42,750 nt of DNA from Rossellomorea sp. SC111 (lineage in GTDB: Bacteria; Bacillota; Bacilli; Bacillales; Bacillaceae_B): NCBI RefSeq assembly GCF_024733565.1, contig NZ_JANIOC010000009.1:172892-215641 (forward strand). The letters are read 5' to 3'. Made by a program: the position numbers and the translations under genes. The notes beneath the pieces were generated by a model. That model made no database searches. It was not told the origin of the DNA and worked only from the letters and a program-made list of their open reading frames with translations. Positions 15,043-23,427 of this stretch are shown piece by piece (within the stretch, counting starts at the first letter, position 1; each line of letters begins with the position of its first letter).

Positions 15043-16778
15043 TCCGGTTCACTCCTTACCGTAAATCTAACGGTGGTTCCACTTTCCTTTGAAGATGATA
15101 CCTTTAGCCCTGCTTCTTTTCCCATCATCATTTCCAGGCGTTTGTTCACATTGTATAGACCGATTCCCGTGCCTGACTGTGATTCTACCGGCTCCGACAC
15201 TAGCTTGCTCAACCTGTCTTCATTGATTCCACAACCATTATCTTTAACACTGACGGTCACTTTGTCTCCTTCTTTCCTTATGGAGATCGTTAATACAAAT
15301 CCTTCTTCGACATTCTTCATCCCATGCTTGATCGCATTTTCCACGAGCGGTTGCAGGGTGATGGAAGGGACTTTCGCCTGTAAGGCATCTTCATCGATTT
15401 TATACACGACTTCAAGACGGTCAAAGAATCTTGCTTCTTCAATGGCCAGGTACGCTTTCACATGCTGACCTTCTTCTTTAAGGGTGGAGGTTGATTTCGT
15501 GCTCCCCGTCAGATTCTGTCGGACGAATTGGGAAAGGGAAATAAGCAGTGTCCTGGCCTTATCCGGATTGATCCGCGTCAATGACACGATGACATTGATC
15601 GTATTGAACAGAAAATGGGGGTTGATCTGGGCCTGCAGCGCCCTCACTTCCGACTCTTTCGCAAGCTCCTTATGGGTATCGATTTCCGCAAGTTCCAGCT
15701 GATGACTAAGGAGGGTGGCGATCCCCTTCGTTAATTCCATCAATATCGGTGAAATTTCCTTTTCAGAATGAAAATAGAATTTTAGGGTCCCGACGATCTC
15801 GTCCCCATTTAGTAGCGGTGCCATGATGGCCGCTCCCAATGGACATCCGTTCCGGTCACACTGGATATCATCCCGTCCCACCTTCATCAGCTCACCGGTC
15901 TCGATGACCCGCTTCGTTGCTTCCGTCTGAATCGGGCGCCCTTCGTGATGATGATCAGAAGCAAGTCCGACATGGGCGAGGATATGGGACGTGTTCGTAA
16001 TCGAAACGGCTAGTGCATTGACATCCCTCATGAGGATCTCACATGTTGCCCGGGCTGACGATGCATTCAATCCTTTTCGCATATATTTCACCGTGCTGTC
16101 TGCCAGGCGCAGTGCTTTCTGGGACTGAGCAGCCCCCATCCGTTCCTCTTCTTGAAATACACTTTTGATGATAAGCAGGAAAATCCCTGTTCCGACACCA
16201 TTGGCCAGAATCATCGGCCAACCGATATCAGACACGAGCAAATATGCATCGTCAAATGGTTTTGACAATAACAGGATGAGAAGCATCTGCATCCCTTCCG
16301 CAAGAAAGCCGACCAGAAATGCCTTTTGTGGGGAAACAAGCCTGTTTTTCTTTTCCCGCTTGCCGATCCAGCCTGCCAACAGACCTGCCAGTACCGTCGA
16401 GATACCGCATGAGAATGCCGTGAACCCTCCAAGGAAAAAGCGGTGGACACCCGCAACCAGTCCTGCCCCGAGACCGATCCATGGGCCACCGAGTAGTCCT
16501 GCTACCACAACGCCGATTACCCTCGAGTTCGCAATCGCTTCATTCTGTTGAAGATGCCACTGCCATTTTGTATATTCTTCCTGAAAAGGATTCACGATCA
16601 ACCCTGTATATGTACCAACGATGCCGAAGAAACCAAACAAGAGGATAAGGAGGAACGTCTGGGATTTCTGCACATGTGTCCGTTTTTCAATCAGGTGACG
16701 AAAGAAGCCGATCCTCGTCATCACAAAGGCAATCGTCACGATGATGCCTAATCGTTCGATCATTGCGGCAATTAACAT
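15039..16778 (-). CDS. lytS: LytS-family sensor histidine kinase
   Basis: The 579-residue protein begins with about six membrane segments of the 5TM-5TMR_LYT type (about 1-205, with VVVAGLLGGPWIGLGAGLVAG and GGFTAFSCGISTVLAGLLAGWIG). A GAF-like domain (about 225-360) includes DRNGCPLGAAIMAPL. A histidine kinase core follows, with H388 in QINPHFLFNTIN and an ATPase domain (about 460-575; N-box LQPLVENAIKHG, DNGCGI, GTGIGLYNV). This is the LytS/BtsS architecture, which in known cases responds to extracellular pyruvate. It is the first gene of the lytS-lytT operon; the ribosome-binding site (GAGGCGGGG) is modest. Confidence 0.94.
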   Translation of the reverse strand: MLIAAMIERLGIIVTIAFVMTRIGFFRHLIEKRTHVQKSQTFLLILLFGFFGIVGTYTGLIVNPFQEEYTKWQWHLQQNEAIANSRVIGVVVAGLLGGPWIGLGAGLVAGVHRFFLGGFTAFSCGISTVLAGLLAGWIGKREKKNRLVSPQKAFLVGFLAEGMQMLLILLLSKPFDDAYLLVSDIGWPMILANGVGTGIFLLIIKSVFQEEERMGAAQSQKALRLADSTVKYMRKGLNASSARATCEILMRDVNALAVSITNTSHILAHVGLASDHHHEGRPIQTEATKRVIETGELMKVGRDDIQCDRNGCPLGAAIMAPLLNGDEIVGTLKFYFHSEKEISPILMELTKGIATLLSHQLELAEIDTHKELAKESEVRALQAQINPHFLFNTINVIVSLTRINPDKARTLLISLSQFVRQNLTGSTKSTSTLKEEGQHVKAYLAIEEARFFDRLEVVYKIDEDALQAKVPSITLQPLVENAIKHGMKNVEEGFVLTISIRKEGDKVTVSVKDNGCGINEDRLSKLVSEPVESQSGTGIGLYNVNKRLEMMMGKEAGLKVSSSKESGTTVRFTVRSEPE

Positions 16779-16805
16779 ATGCCCCGCCTCGCTTTCTATA
16801 TCACA

Positions 16806-16850
16806 TAAAAAAAGAAGACCCTTTAAACACGAATGTTTAATAGAATCTTC
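16806..16850 (-). terminator. Terminator of yfkH
   Basis: On the minus strand GAAGATTC...TTAAACA / TGTTTAA...TCTTC with a TTCG loop is followed by seven T residues. It separates yfkH from lytST. Confidence 0.85.
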
Positions 16851-16895
16851 CCCTACTCCTACCTTTACTATGTCCAGGGAATGATTTCCCCTATT

Positions 16896-17738
16896 TTAAC
16901 ACGAATCTTTGTCTTTAATCGTCACAAGTGCATTGATTTCTCCACCGATCATAATGATGATTCCTGTCAAGTAGAACCAGATCATGAGCACGATGATCCC
17001 ACCAATGCTGCCGTATGTCGCCGAATAGTTCCCAAAGCTCCCTACGTAATACGAAAAAGCCAAGGACGCGAGTACCCATCCAAGAGTCGCAAAGATCGCT
17101 CCCGGAAACGCACTTATACATTTGATCCGTTTACTTGGAGCAAAAAAATACAATCCGACGAAAATGATAAAGAGAATGATGGGTGTGATGGCCCAGCGAA
17201 TCCCGTTCCAAATCGTTAAAAATTGATCTGAAAATCCGAATTGAGAAAATAAGAAAAGACCAATCTGCTTACCGAATACCGGAAGCAGGAGTGCGATGAC
17301 AAATACCAGGATCATGGCAAATGTCAATAGAATGGACATTAGGCGCGTGGCAATGAACGATCTTGATTCTTCGACATCATATGCCCGATTCAAGCTCTTC
17401 ACAATGGCATTCATTCCGTTGGACGCCGACCAGATCGTGGCGATGATACTGACGGACAGTAAGCCTGAATTGCGGTTGGACATGACGTCCTGCAGTGTTT
17501 CCTCAATCATCGACATCGTTTCACCGGGTGCAAAATCCCTCACCAATCCGAGAATGTCCCCCTGATCAAAGGGCAGATATGGAAGAAGTGTGACGACAAA
17601 AATCAGCAGTGGAAAGAGCGATAAAAGAAAATAATAGGCAATTTGCGCGGCAAGGCCCGTTATGTCATTCGCACTGATATTGGCGAAAAGACTTTTCGAA
17701 AATCCTTTCCAATCTCCTTTGACCGTCTTATCCGACAT
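16896..17738 (-). CDS. yfkH: YihY/BrkB (UPF0761) family membrane protein
   Basis: The 280-residue protein has six membrane segments and the family landmarks AAQIAYYFLLSLFPLLIFVVTLLPYLP near the N-terminus, ATIWSASNGMNAIVKSLNRAYD in the middle, and YGSIGGIIVLMIWFYLTGIIIMIGGEINA at the end. These proteins were once annotated as RNase BN but are integral membrane proteins of unclear function. The start follows GAGGTGA. It lies 17 bp downstream of a YtxH-like gene in an apparent operon, like the yfkI-yfkH pair I recall from B. subtilis. A terminator follows. Confidence 0.9.
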   Translation of the reverse strand: MSDKTVKGDWKGFSKSLFANISANDITGLAAQIAYYFLLSLFPLLIFVVTLLPYLPFDQGDILGLVRDFAPGETMSMIEETLQDVMSNRNSGLLSVSIIATIWSASNGMNAIVKSLNRAYDVEESRSFIATRLMSILLTFAMILVFVIALLLPVFGKQIGLFLFSQFGFSDQFLTIWNGIRWAITPIILFIIFVGLYFFAPSKRIKCISAFPGAIFATLGWVLASLAFSYYVGSFGNYSATYGSIGGIIVLMIWFYLTGIIIMIGGEINALVTIKDKDSC

Positions 17739-17755
17739 GCTTTCACCTCATTTCA

Positions 17756-18175
17756 TTAATATCCCTTAAATGAAGAAGCAATCGGCTGACTTTCTTCATC
17801 CTGAGCAGTTAGTTCATTTGATGTTTCTTGAACTGAAAACGTATCTTTGTACGTTTCTGAAGAGTCTTCAAACGTTTCTTTCGTCTCCTCTATGATCTCT
17901 TTCACCTGAGGGGTCATCCCTTTGATTTCATCCACCTTTTCACTGATGAAGTGGATGTCCCTCGAGACCTGATCGGCCGTCATGCGCAGTTTCTCATACA
18001 CTTCCCTGGAAGATTCAAGCAATCTCTGAGGATTTTTTGAATAGGCGGATATATAATGTCCGCTATTTTTTAAAGTGGAACCCACTTCCTGACGCGTGGA
18101 TCTGTCCAGGAGAGACAGAAGACCCCCTGCAACAGCACCAAGCATGACCCCTTTGTAAAACTTATTCCTTCCCAT
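17756..18175 (-). CDS. YtxH-like small membrane-associated protein upstream of yfkH
   Basis: The 139-residue protein starts MGRNKFYKGVMLGAVAGGLLSLLDRSTR, a short Gly/Ala hydrophobic segment that resembles the YtxH (gas-vesicle-like) N-terminus. A long amphipathic helical stretch (about 45-115) with DQVSRDIHFISEKVDEIKG follows, then an acidic, Thr/Ser-rich tail. The ATG at 18175 has GGAGGG upstream; an earlier in-frame start at 18220 was rejected for lack of a site. It probably forms an operon with yfkH. YtxH-type genes are often stress-induced, but I see no clear SigB promoter here. Confidence 0.78.
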   Translation of the reverse strand: MGRNKFYKGVMLGAVAGGLLSLLDRSTRQEVGSTLKNSGHYISAYSKNPQRLLESSREVYEKLRMTADQVSRDIHFISEKVDEIKGMTPQVKEIIEETKETFEDSSETYKDTFSVQETSNELTAQDEESQPIASSFKGY

Positions 18176-18248
18176 ATGTATTACCCTCCTCCAAAATAAT
18201 CGGCTCCAGCCGGATTCCACTTAATCATACACTTCCTGGCAATAATAG

Positions 18249-18259
18249 ATACCAGGTAC
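18249..18259. repeat. Single copy of the GTRCCWGGYAC palindrome
   Basis: ATACCAGGTAC, one base from the units of the array at 14211-14321, lies alone between the divergent YtxH-like and yfkK genes. This suggests that the palindrome is dispersed in this genome. Confidence 0.45.
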
Positions 18260-18365
18260 TCATCCATTTCTCACGTAATAGCTTATCTATTCATTTCCCA
18301 TTCCTTAATAGTGTAAAACATTCTCCGAAAAAAATCCTCCAGGAGTCACTTCTATCCATGGCTTA

Positions 18366-18394
18366 TTGACAGGAAGATAGAATCATGGAAAGAT
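18366..18394 (+). promoter_or_regulatory. Probable yfkK promoter
   Basis: A perfect -35 TTGACA (18366-18371) is followed after 17 bp by a weak -10, AAAGAT, about 37 bp before the yfkK start. Confidence 0.4.
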
Positions 18395-18431
18395 GAATGT
18401 ACTACATTGTACGTCAGAAAGGACGATTTAG

Positions 18432-18659
18432 ATGGATTTATCACAAAATAATGCAGAAAATATCAATTTCATGGTCACAGCAATCAAAGAAAAATTAAGA
18501 ATGGTCAATGCAGGTGCCGTCAAGCCTGAAGACTTTAATGAAGAAATGTACGAAGATCTCCACGACCTATATGTCATGGTGAATCGCAAGGATCATTTCA
18601 GCCCGAGCGAAATGAATGCCATCATTGAAGAAATGGGTAACCTTAGGAAAAAAGCGTGA
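18432..18659 (+). CDS. yfkK: UPF0435 (DUF1128) family protein
   Basis: The 75-residue soluble protein has the family pattern [25 protein letters not shown]...[34 protein letters not shown], matching the size and sequence type of B. subtilis YfkK. It is all helical and of unknown function. The ATG is preceded by AAAGGA at 8 nt. It lies opposite the yfkM homologue and shares a terminator hairpin with it. Its position near yfkH and yfkM preserves a B. subtilis-like neighbourhood, though with different gene orientation and without a visible yfkJ phosphatase. Confidence 0.88.
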   Translation: MDLSQNNAENINFMVTAIKEKLRMVNAGAVKPEDFNEEMYEDLHDLYVMVNRKDHFSPSEMNAIIEEMGNLRKKA

Positions 18660-18668
18660 ACAGCAACT

Positions 18669-18723
18669 AAAAAAAGGGGACATTCCCACAAAGGTACAAA
18701 ATACCTTGGGGAATGTCCCCTTT
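18669..18723. terminator. Bidirectional terminator between yfkK and yfkM
   Basis: AAAGGGGACATTCCC pairs with GGGAATGTCCCCTTT, and AAGGTA/TACCTT forms an inner helix. Runs of A and T on the two sides allow use by both convergent genes. Confidence 0.88.
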
Positions 18724-18739
18724 CATTTAACTGCCTGCC

Positions 18740-19255
18740 TTATTTAGAAAGAAGCGCGAGTGATTCACGGTTGAAAGCCGGGATATCATCAGGCGTCCTG
18801 CTGGTTACAAGCTGGTTGCCGCACACGACGACTTCTTTATCTTCGTATGTCACACCTGCATATTCCATATCGACTTTAATCGACTTGAATCCAGTCGCTT
18901 TTCGTCCTTCCAATGCTTTGGCCGTGATTAATAATTGTGGACCGTGACAAATCGCGAATACCGGTTTTTTCTCATCCATGAAATGCTTTGTGAATTTCAC
19001 GAAACGGTCATCTGCGCGCAGCTGATCCGGAGAAAATCCGCCTGGTAATAACAAGGCATCAAAGTCTGCAGGATTGACGCTATCGATGCTTTCATCGATT
19101 TTCACCGTTGCATCGCCCTGTTTGCCTTTGACTGATTTCCCTTTTTCTTTTTCAATCGTCACGACTTCGTGCCCTGCTTCTTTAAACGCTTTTTCAGGAT
19201 CTGTGAATTCTACGTCTTCAAACATGTCTGTAATTAATGTTGCAATCTTAGCCAT
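18740..19255 (-). CDS. yfkM: DJ-1/PfpI family protein (general stress protein 18 type)
   Basis: The 171-residue protein of the class I glutamine amidotransferase-like fold begins AKIATLITDMFEDVEFTDP. It contains the oxyanion segment LLLPGGFSPDQLR and the nucleophile elbow AICHGPQLL with C103-H104, then the C-terminal VTSRTPDDIPAFNRESL. Family members (YfkM/GSP18, PfpI, YhbO) are protective enzymes against oxidative and carbonyl stress with deglycase-, hydratase- or protease-like activities. The start at 19255 follows AGGAG; a longer in-frame start at 19294 would add residues not found in the family. It faces yfkK, as expected from the conserved yfk neighbourhood. Confidence 0.92.
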   Translation of the reverse strand: MAKIATLITDMFEDVEFTDPEKAFKEAGHEVVTIEKEKGKSVKGKQGDATVKIDESIDSVNPADFDALLLPGGFSPDQLRADDRFVKFTKHFMDEKKPVFAICHGPQLLITAKALEGRKATGFKSIKVDMEYAGVTYEDKEVVVCGNQLVTSRTPDDIPAFNRESLALLSK

Positions 19256-19330
19256 AAAATTTAACACTCCTAGTATTGTTTGATTTATTATCACACTTAT
19301 ACTTTACCCGGCACACAAAAAGTAAAACCC

Positions 19331-20638
19331 TTATTTATCCATAGTGAATTGAGAGAAAATCGTATCTCTTTGTACTTCATACACTTCTTTCCCCACGATG
19401 TCGTTGATGATATGGATATTCCGGTCGACGGCCAATCCAAGATTCGTCGCACTGGCACCGTGGGAGTGCTCAAGATTCGTCACGGTGTAAAAATGATGAT
19501 CTCGATCCGGGTTTTCTTTAAACTGAAGCTTATAGTTCCGGGAGACTTTAAATTTCTTATCATCTTCCCACACGATTTTGTCTTCGAACTCCTCAAAGAA
19601 CCATTCAGGAATATTCGGCTTGTACCCTGTCGCTAAAATCACCTTATCACTTTGATAATTAAATTCGCGATCTTCCTGCCATTGGCGGCAATTCAGGACG
19701 TAACCATCTCCTTCATGCCGGATTTTGTTCACTTCCGTCAGGGGCTGGATGGTCGTGCGGGGTGACCGGTCGCTGACGGAATGGTTATAGAGAATGTTAT
19801 AAATATTGTTAAGGGTGTCCGGATCGATCCCGTTCCTAAGCTGATCGAGGGTTTTAAGGGCTTCCAACCGCTTTTCATACGTCAGTCCATGGAAATAGTC
19901 CACGTAATCCGGGGCAAAGAATTCCTGCCCGAGCTTTGACGATTCAAGCTGCAGAATCCCTTCGGAACGGGTCAGCCACGAAAGCTGATACGAATGATTC
20001 TTTTGCTCCTTCAATAAATCAAAGAACACCTCGGCTGCACTTTGACCGGAACCGACAATCGTAATGGATGCCCCTTCCATCGTCGTTTTTTTATGAAACA
20101 GATACTTGCTCGTATGATGGACGTCTTCATCCGGCAACCCTTCCATTCCTTCTAAAATAAGGGGTTTACTTCCCGTTCCCATCACAATATGCTTCGCATA
20201 ATAAACCTCACGTTCATCTTCCAGCCGGTTATCGACCACCACTTTATAACAGTCGCCAACATCCGTCACCCCGATCACTTCGCTATGAAATTGACAAGAG
20301 CTCAGCTGACTCGAGACCCAGCGGGCATACTCATTGTATTCCTGACGCGGCATTTCAAACTTTTGAAAAAAGAAAAATTTATATAAACGATTATGGGTAT
20401 GTAAATAATTCAAATAACTATACCGGCTCTGTGGATTCGCAAATGTCACGAGGTCTGCTATGAAAGGCACCTGCAGATCTGTCAGGTTGATCAGCATTCC
20501 CGGATGCCACTGAAATTCCGGGGTCTGATCGAAGAACTTCACCTTTAGATCGGTCCTTTCCTCCATCAGGGCAGCCAAACTCAAATTGTAAGGCCCTATC
20601 CCGATTCCGATACAGTCGAATATTTCATGTTTACTCAA
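19331..20638 (-). CDS. Lysine/ornithine N-hydroxylase (SidA/IucD/PvdA family)
   Basis: The flavin-dependent N-monooxygenase of about 435 residues has the FAD site CIGIGIGPYNLSLAAL near its N-terminus, the EFQWHPGMLINLTDLQVPF segment diagnostic of the family, an NADPH site IVGSGQSAAEVFFDLL near residue 195, and the C-terminal ATGYKPN and NLEHSHGASATNLGL motifs. It most resembles IucD-type L-lysine N6-hydroxylases, the first step of hydroxamate siderophore synthesis. The start is probably TTG at 20638, which has GGAGGAG in front; ATG at 20659 is an alternative with no clear site. No siderophore synthetase, acetyltransferase or uptake gene is beside it. A Fur-like box lies upstream. Confidence 0.9.
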   Translation of the reverse strand: MSKHEIFDCIGIGIGPYNLSLAALMEERTDLKVKFFDQTPEFQWHPGMLINLTDLQVPFIADLVTFANPQSRYSYLNYLHTHNRLYKFFFFQKFEMPRQEYNEYARWVSSQLSSCQFHSEVIGVTDVGDCYKVVVDNRLEDEREVYYAKHIVMGTGSKPLILEGMEGLPDEDVHHTSKYLFHKKTTMEGASITIVGSGQSAAEVFFDLLKEQKNHSYQLSWLTRSEGILQLESSKLGQEFFAPDYVDYFHGLTYEKRLEALKTLDQLRNGIDPDTLNNIYNILYNHSVSDRSPRTTIQPLTEVNKIRHEGDGYVLNCRQWQEDREFNYQSDKVILATGYKPNIPEWFFEEFEDKIVWEDDKKFKVSRNYKLQFKENPDRDHHFYTVTNLEHSHGASATNLGLAVDRNIHIINDIVGKEVYEVQRDTIFSQFTMDK

Positions 20639-20710
20639 TCGGCTCTCCTCCACATTCATGATCTACTTTTCTATTTTTACCCTAAAATGACGAGTGTTTA
20701 CCCTGTTTCA

Positions 20711-20725
20711 CGAAAATAATTATGA
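20711..20725 (-). promoter_or_regulatory. Candidate Fur box upstream of the N-hydroxylase
   Basis: CGAAAATAATTATGA matches the 7-1-7 Fur consensus TGATAATNATTATCA at 11 of 14 defined positions. It lies 52-66 bp before the ATG at 20659, a sensible position for iron-dependent repression. Confidence 0.5.
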
Positions 20726-20823
20726 GGAATGTGTGACCATGGGGTTTTAGCTGGTGAATCTCTTAGGTGTATTTCAGAGGAGAATCTCAAGCTAATTCCG
20801 TAGTTGAGCTATAAGTAAACTCT

Positions 20824-20855
20824 AAAAAAACGGATCCCTTCTTACAAGGATCCGT
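20824..20855 (-). terminator. Terminator of the methyltransferase operon
   Basis: On the minus strand ACGGATCC / GGATCCGT plus inner pairs form a stem followed by seven T residues. Its 5' arm lies inside the last codons of the methyltransferase gene, so coding and termination signals overlap. Confidence 0.88.
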
Positions 20856-21840
20856 CTTTCCTGAAAATCATCACGTACCATCCGCCTTCTTTCACGATCG
20901 GCTCGACGGACTCGACGTTGAAATGAGTTTTTCCCGCAAGTGTCTCCATCTCCTTCTGTGAAGGAATAGGGTACAGGTTCTGGAATGTCATGAAGAAGCT
21001 GTTGAAGGCACTGGAGAATTGTTTTCCATGCTTGGATTTCTGCATCGGTGTCAGGACGAAGAACACCCCTTCGGACCCGAGCCACTCAGATGCTTTTTCA
21101 AAGAATTGCAGTCGTTCGGATGGATCGATATAGTGAAAGAGATTGTTGGCCATGATCATATCAAAGTGCTGTTCGGGCTCATATTCATGTAAGTCCCCAC
21201 AGTGGATATCGATGTTTTCAAATTCTTTCAGGGATTGTTCCGCTGCCTTGGCGACGGCTTCATGGATCTCGATTCCCACCATTTTTTTATCCGGATAACG
21301 CTCTCCAATCCTCTTTACATACCCTCCCTCTCCGCATCCCAAGTCCAGGATGGAGTCCGCATTGTATTTTTTAATCGCCTTCTGCACCTTTGGAAAGGCA
21401 AATCGTTCCAATAGAATCGACGTTTTCGCAACGGTTGAGCCATGGACATCGGAGTTGAAGTGCTGTTTCGTCTGATTCCGTAGTAGTTGAGGGTACGATA
21501 ACAGAGCCGGGATATGGAGTTCCATCATTTCTTTCAGCAGGATCCCGGATGAGTGGGGATCTTTTTTGGATGTAGGAAGCTTCCATCTGTTCCTCGTCGT
21601 GACTTTTGCGTCCTCAACCCGTTTCAGATGCTTGATGGTGATTCCTACTTCCACCCACTGTTCAAGAAGATCCATTTCGATGTTTTGAGCAACCGCCACC
21701 TCCTGGATGGAAGCAGGCTTTGTGAATTTTTCGAACAGGTCCATCTCATAACCTACATAAGCATGCCAGCTGTACAGGAAAGGGACATTCTTCTTCATCC
21801 AAGTTCGAGCCCGCCATACCTTTACCATTTCTCCAATCAT
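20842..21840 (-). CDS. Class I SAM-dependent methyltransferase
   Basis: The 332-residue protein has an N-terminal helical/winged-helix-like region (about 1-125; MDLLEQWVEVGITIKHLKRVED...VTTRNRW) and a Rossmann methyltransferase domain. Motif I is ILDLGCGEGGYVKRIG near residue 165, followed by VGIEIHE (acidic ribose ligand), a GDLHEYEPEQHFDMIMANNLFHYI motif and GVFFVLTPM. The layout resembles small-molecule O-methyltransferases that use an N-terminal dimerisation domain. It overlaps the upstream flavin monooxygenase gene by 4 bp (ATGA) and has its own AAAGGAGG site. The two likely act in sequence on the same aromatic or polyketide/isoprenoid-type substrate (inference). Confidence 0.87.
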   Translation of the reverse strand: MIGEMVKVWRARTWMKKNVPFLYSWHAYVGYEMDLFEKFTKPASIQEVAVAQNIEMDLLEQWVEVGITIKHLKRVEDAKVTTRNRWKLPTSKKDPHSSGILLKEMMELHIPALLSYPQLLRNQTKQHFNSDVHGSTVAKTSILLERFAFPKVQKAIKKYNADSILDLGCGEGGYVKRIGERYPDKKMVGIEIHEAVAKAAEQSLKEFENIDIHCGDLHEYEPEQHFDMIMANNLFHYIDPSERLQFFEKASEWLGSEGVFFVLTPMQKSKHGKQFSSAFNSFFMTFQNLYPIPSQKEMETLAGKTHFNVESVEPIVKEGGWYVMIFRKDGSL

Positions 21841-23153
21841 TTTAGTGCCTCCTTTCCTTTCCAGGGGTAATCCTGGTCTGACGTAAATGTAGTCGTATAT
21901 TTTTCTTCTGGTGTTAACGAATCATGTCTGATCGGGAGCATGCCCCCCTGGATCATACGGTCATAAAGGGTCTCCCTCCACATGCCGAGACCTGAAATGT
22001 TCAGCATCTGTTTATAATGGGAAATCGAGTCTCTCTCCATCCTCTGCAGGCTTTTATTCCGGAGCCAGCCGACGGGTCGGTAAGGATAAGAATAGACGAG
22101 GGCGGATAAGTGACTGAGGTGCATTTGATGGGCGACCCTTTTTTTTCTTACGTTTGGATACCATTCCAAATTGACCGGATCTAATTTCCCCTCTTTAAAC
22201 ATGTCACATAACAGTTCCCCAAGGATGCTGCCATCCTGAATCGCCATATTCATCCCTTCACCCGCCATGGGATGGACCGTATGGACGGCGTCTCCGATAA
22301 GGGCGAAATGATCCTTCACATAGGTCTCAGCGTGATATTTCAGTGGGACCATGAGCTGGATTTCCTTCCAATCATCTATCTGATTCACATACCCGTCCAG
22401 ATCCGGGCACATTTCAATGTAGAGTTTATGAAACTCTGAAATCGGTTTTTTCCGGAGTGTTTTGTATTCACCTGCAGGAATGAGATAAACCGACCTCACT
22501 TCATTGTCCGGTAGTGGAAATAAGCCTAAAAATGATTGATATGTAGAAATGATGCGCCCCTTCACCATTTCCTTTGGCCGTGGGAATGTGACCGTGAGGA
22601 AATGATGATTATACTTTTTCTCCTTCACATCCACTTCCATATAGTTCCGGGTGACCGAGCTCCTTCCCTCTGCCCCGATGATGAAATCACTATGAATCTC
22701 CTCTTCTGCCTTCGACTCCCGATTTTCGACGGTCACCGTATGCCCATTTATCTTTTTACAGACGGTATTCGCCCGATAATGGAAGGATGGATACGCTTCC
22801 CCTTTTTTTCGCAGGATGTCCTTTAGCGTTTCGTGATGGATCATGAGGGAAAATGGATACGGAGTCGGTAGGATGGAATAGCTCATGGTTGAATGGTCAG
22901 CCTTCAATTTGGCCCGTTTCAATTCAATCAGTTCCAGATCGGAGATGCTGTGTCCGTTTTGAAAGACATCGTCTATGACTCCCAGGGAATCGAATATTTC
23001 CAGGCTTTTCGGCTGAAGAAGCTCACCCTTGTAAACGGAACCCTTCCCTGGCAACCGCTCTACGACGGTTACATCGATGTTACACTGGGCGAGTTTCAGA
23101 CCGAGTGTCAGACCGCCGATGCCTCCACCGCTTATAAAGACGTTCGTCTTCAT
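21837..23153 (-). CDS. FAD-dependent monooxygenase (PHBH/UbiH-like)
   Basis: The 438-residue group A flavoprotein monooxygenase has the N-terminal dinucleotide site FISGGGIGGLTLGLKLA with the following acidic residue in VVERLPG, the DG motif region DFIIGAEGRSSVTRN near residue 165, and the GD motif HFALIGDAVHTVHPMAGEGMNMAIQDG near residue 285. Members hydroxylate or epoxidise aromatic and polycyclic compounds using NAD(P)H and oxygen. A Shine-Dalgarno AGAGGTGA precedes the ATG. It is the first gene of a two-gene operon with the methyltransferase. The substrate is not predictable; UbiH-like and antibiotic-tailoring enzymes share these motifs. Confidence 0.9.
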   Translation of the reverse strand: MKTNVFISGGGIGGLTLGLKLAQCNIDVTVVERLPGKGSVYKGELLQPKSLEIFDSLGVIDDVFQNGHSISDLELIELKRAKLKADHSTMSYSILPTPYPFSLMIHHETLKDILRKKGEAYPSFHYRANTVCKKINGHTVTVENRESKAEEEIHSDFIIGAEGRSSVTRNYMEVDVKEKKYNHHFLTVTFPRPKEMVKGRIISTYQSFLGLFPLPDNEVRSVYLIPAGEYKTLRKKPISEFHKLYIEMCPDLDGYVNQIDDWKEIQLMVPLKYHAETYVKDHFALIGDAVHTVHPMAGEGMNMAIQDGSILGELLCDMFKEGKLDPVNLEWYPNVRKKRVAHQMHLSHLSALVYSYPYRPVGWLRNKSLQRMERDSISHYKQMLNISGLGMWRETLYDRMIQGGMLPIRHDSLTPEEKYTTTFTSDQDYPWKGKEALK

Positions 23154-23243
23154 CTCTCTTCACCTCTTTCCATTCATTTATCCTATTTCCAGGATGTTGA
23201 AACTTGCCGGTGTGCTCTCGCCAAGAAGTGACAAGTTCCTTCC

Positions 23244-23372
23244 ATGAGAACCCTCATGAAGAAATTTGTAGAAGATGCTATTTCCCGGGAAAATATTAAA
23301 GTTCCAGGAGACACCCCCTATGGTTTCCTACAGTATTTGTCGGATTATCCCCCCTTGAAAAATCGACAATAA
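23244..23372 (+). CDS. Possible short ORF (42 aa) in the gap before the PAS kinase terminator
   Basis: The open frame encodes a peptide beginning MRTLMKKFVEDAISREN and continuing with VPGDTPYGFLQYLSDYPPL, which has a protein-like composition. There is no convincing Shine-Dalgarno site before either ATG, and it is the only plus-strand candidate in this minus-strand stretch. It could be a small unknown protein, a relic of a larger gene, or chance. Confidence 0.22.
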   Translation: MRTLMKKFVEDAISRENIKVPGDTPYGFLQYLSDYPPLKNRQ

Positions 23373-23382
23373 CCGGGTAAAT

Positions 23383-23421
23383 AAAAAAACTCCACGACAA
23401 GATTCACCTCTCATCGTGGAG
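23383..23421 (-). terminator. Terminator of the PAS histidine kinase gene
   Basis: On the minus strand CTCCACGA / TCGTGGAG is followed by seven T residues, 7 bp after the kinase stop codon. Confidence 0.88.
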
Positions 23422-23427
23422 CAAGAT

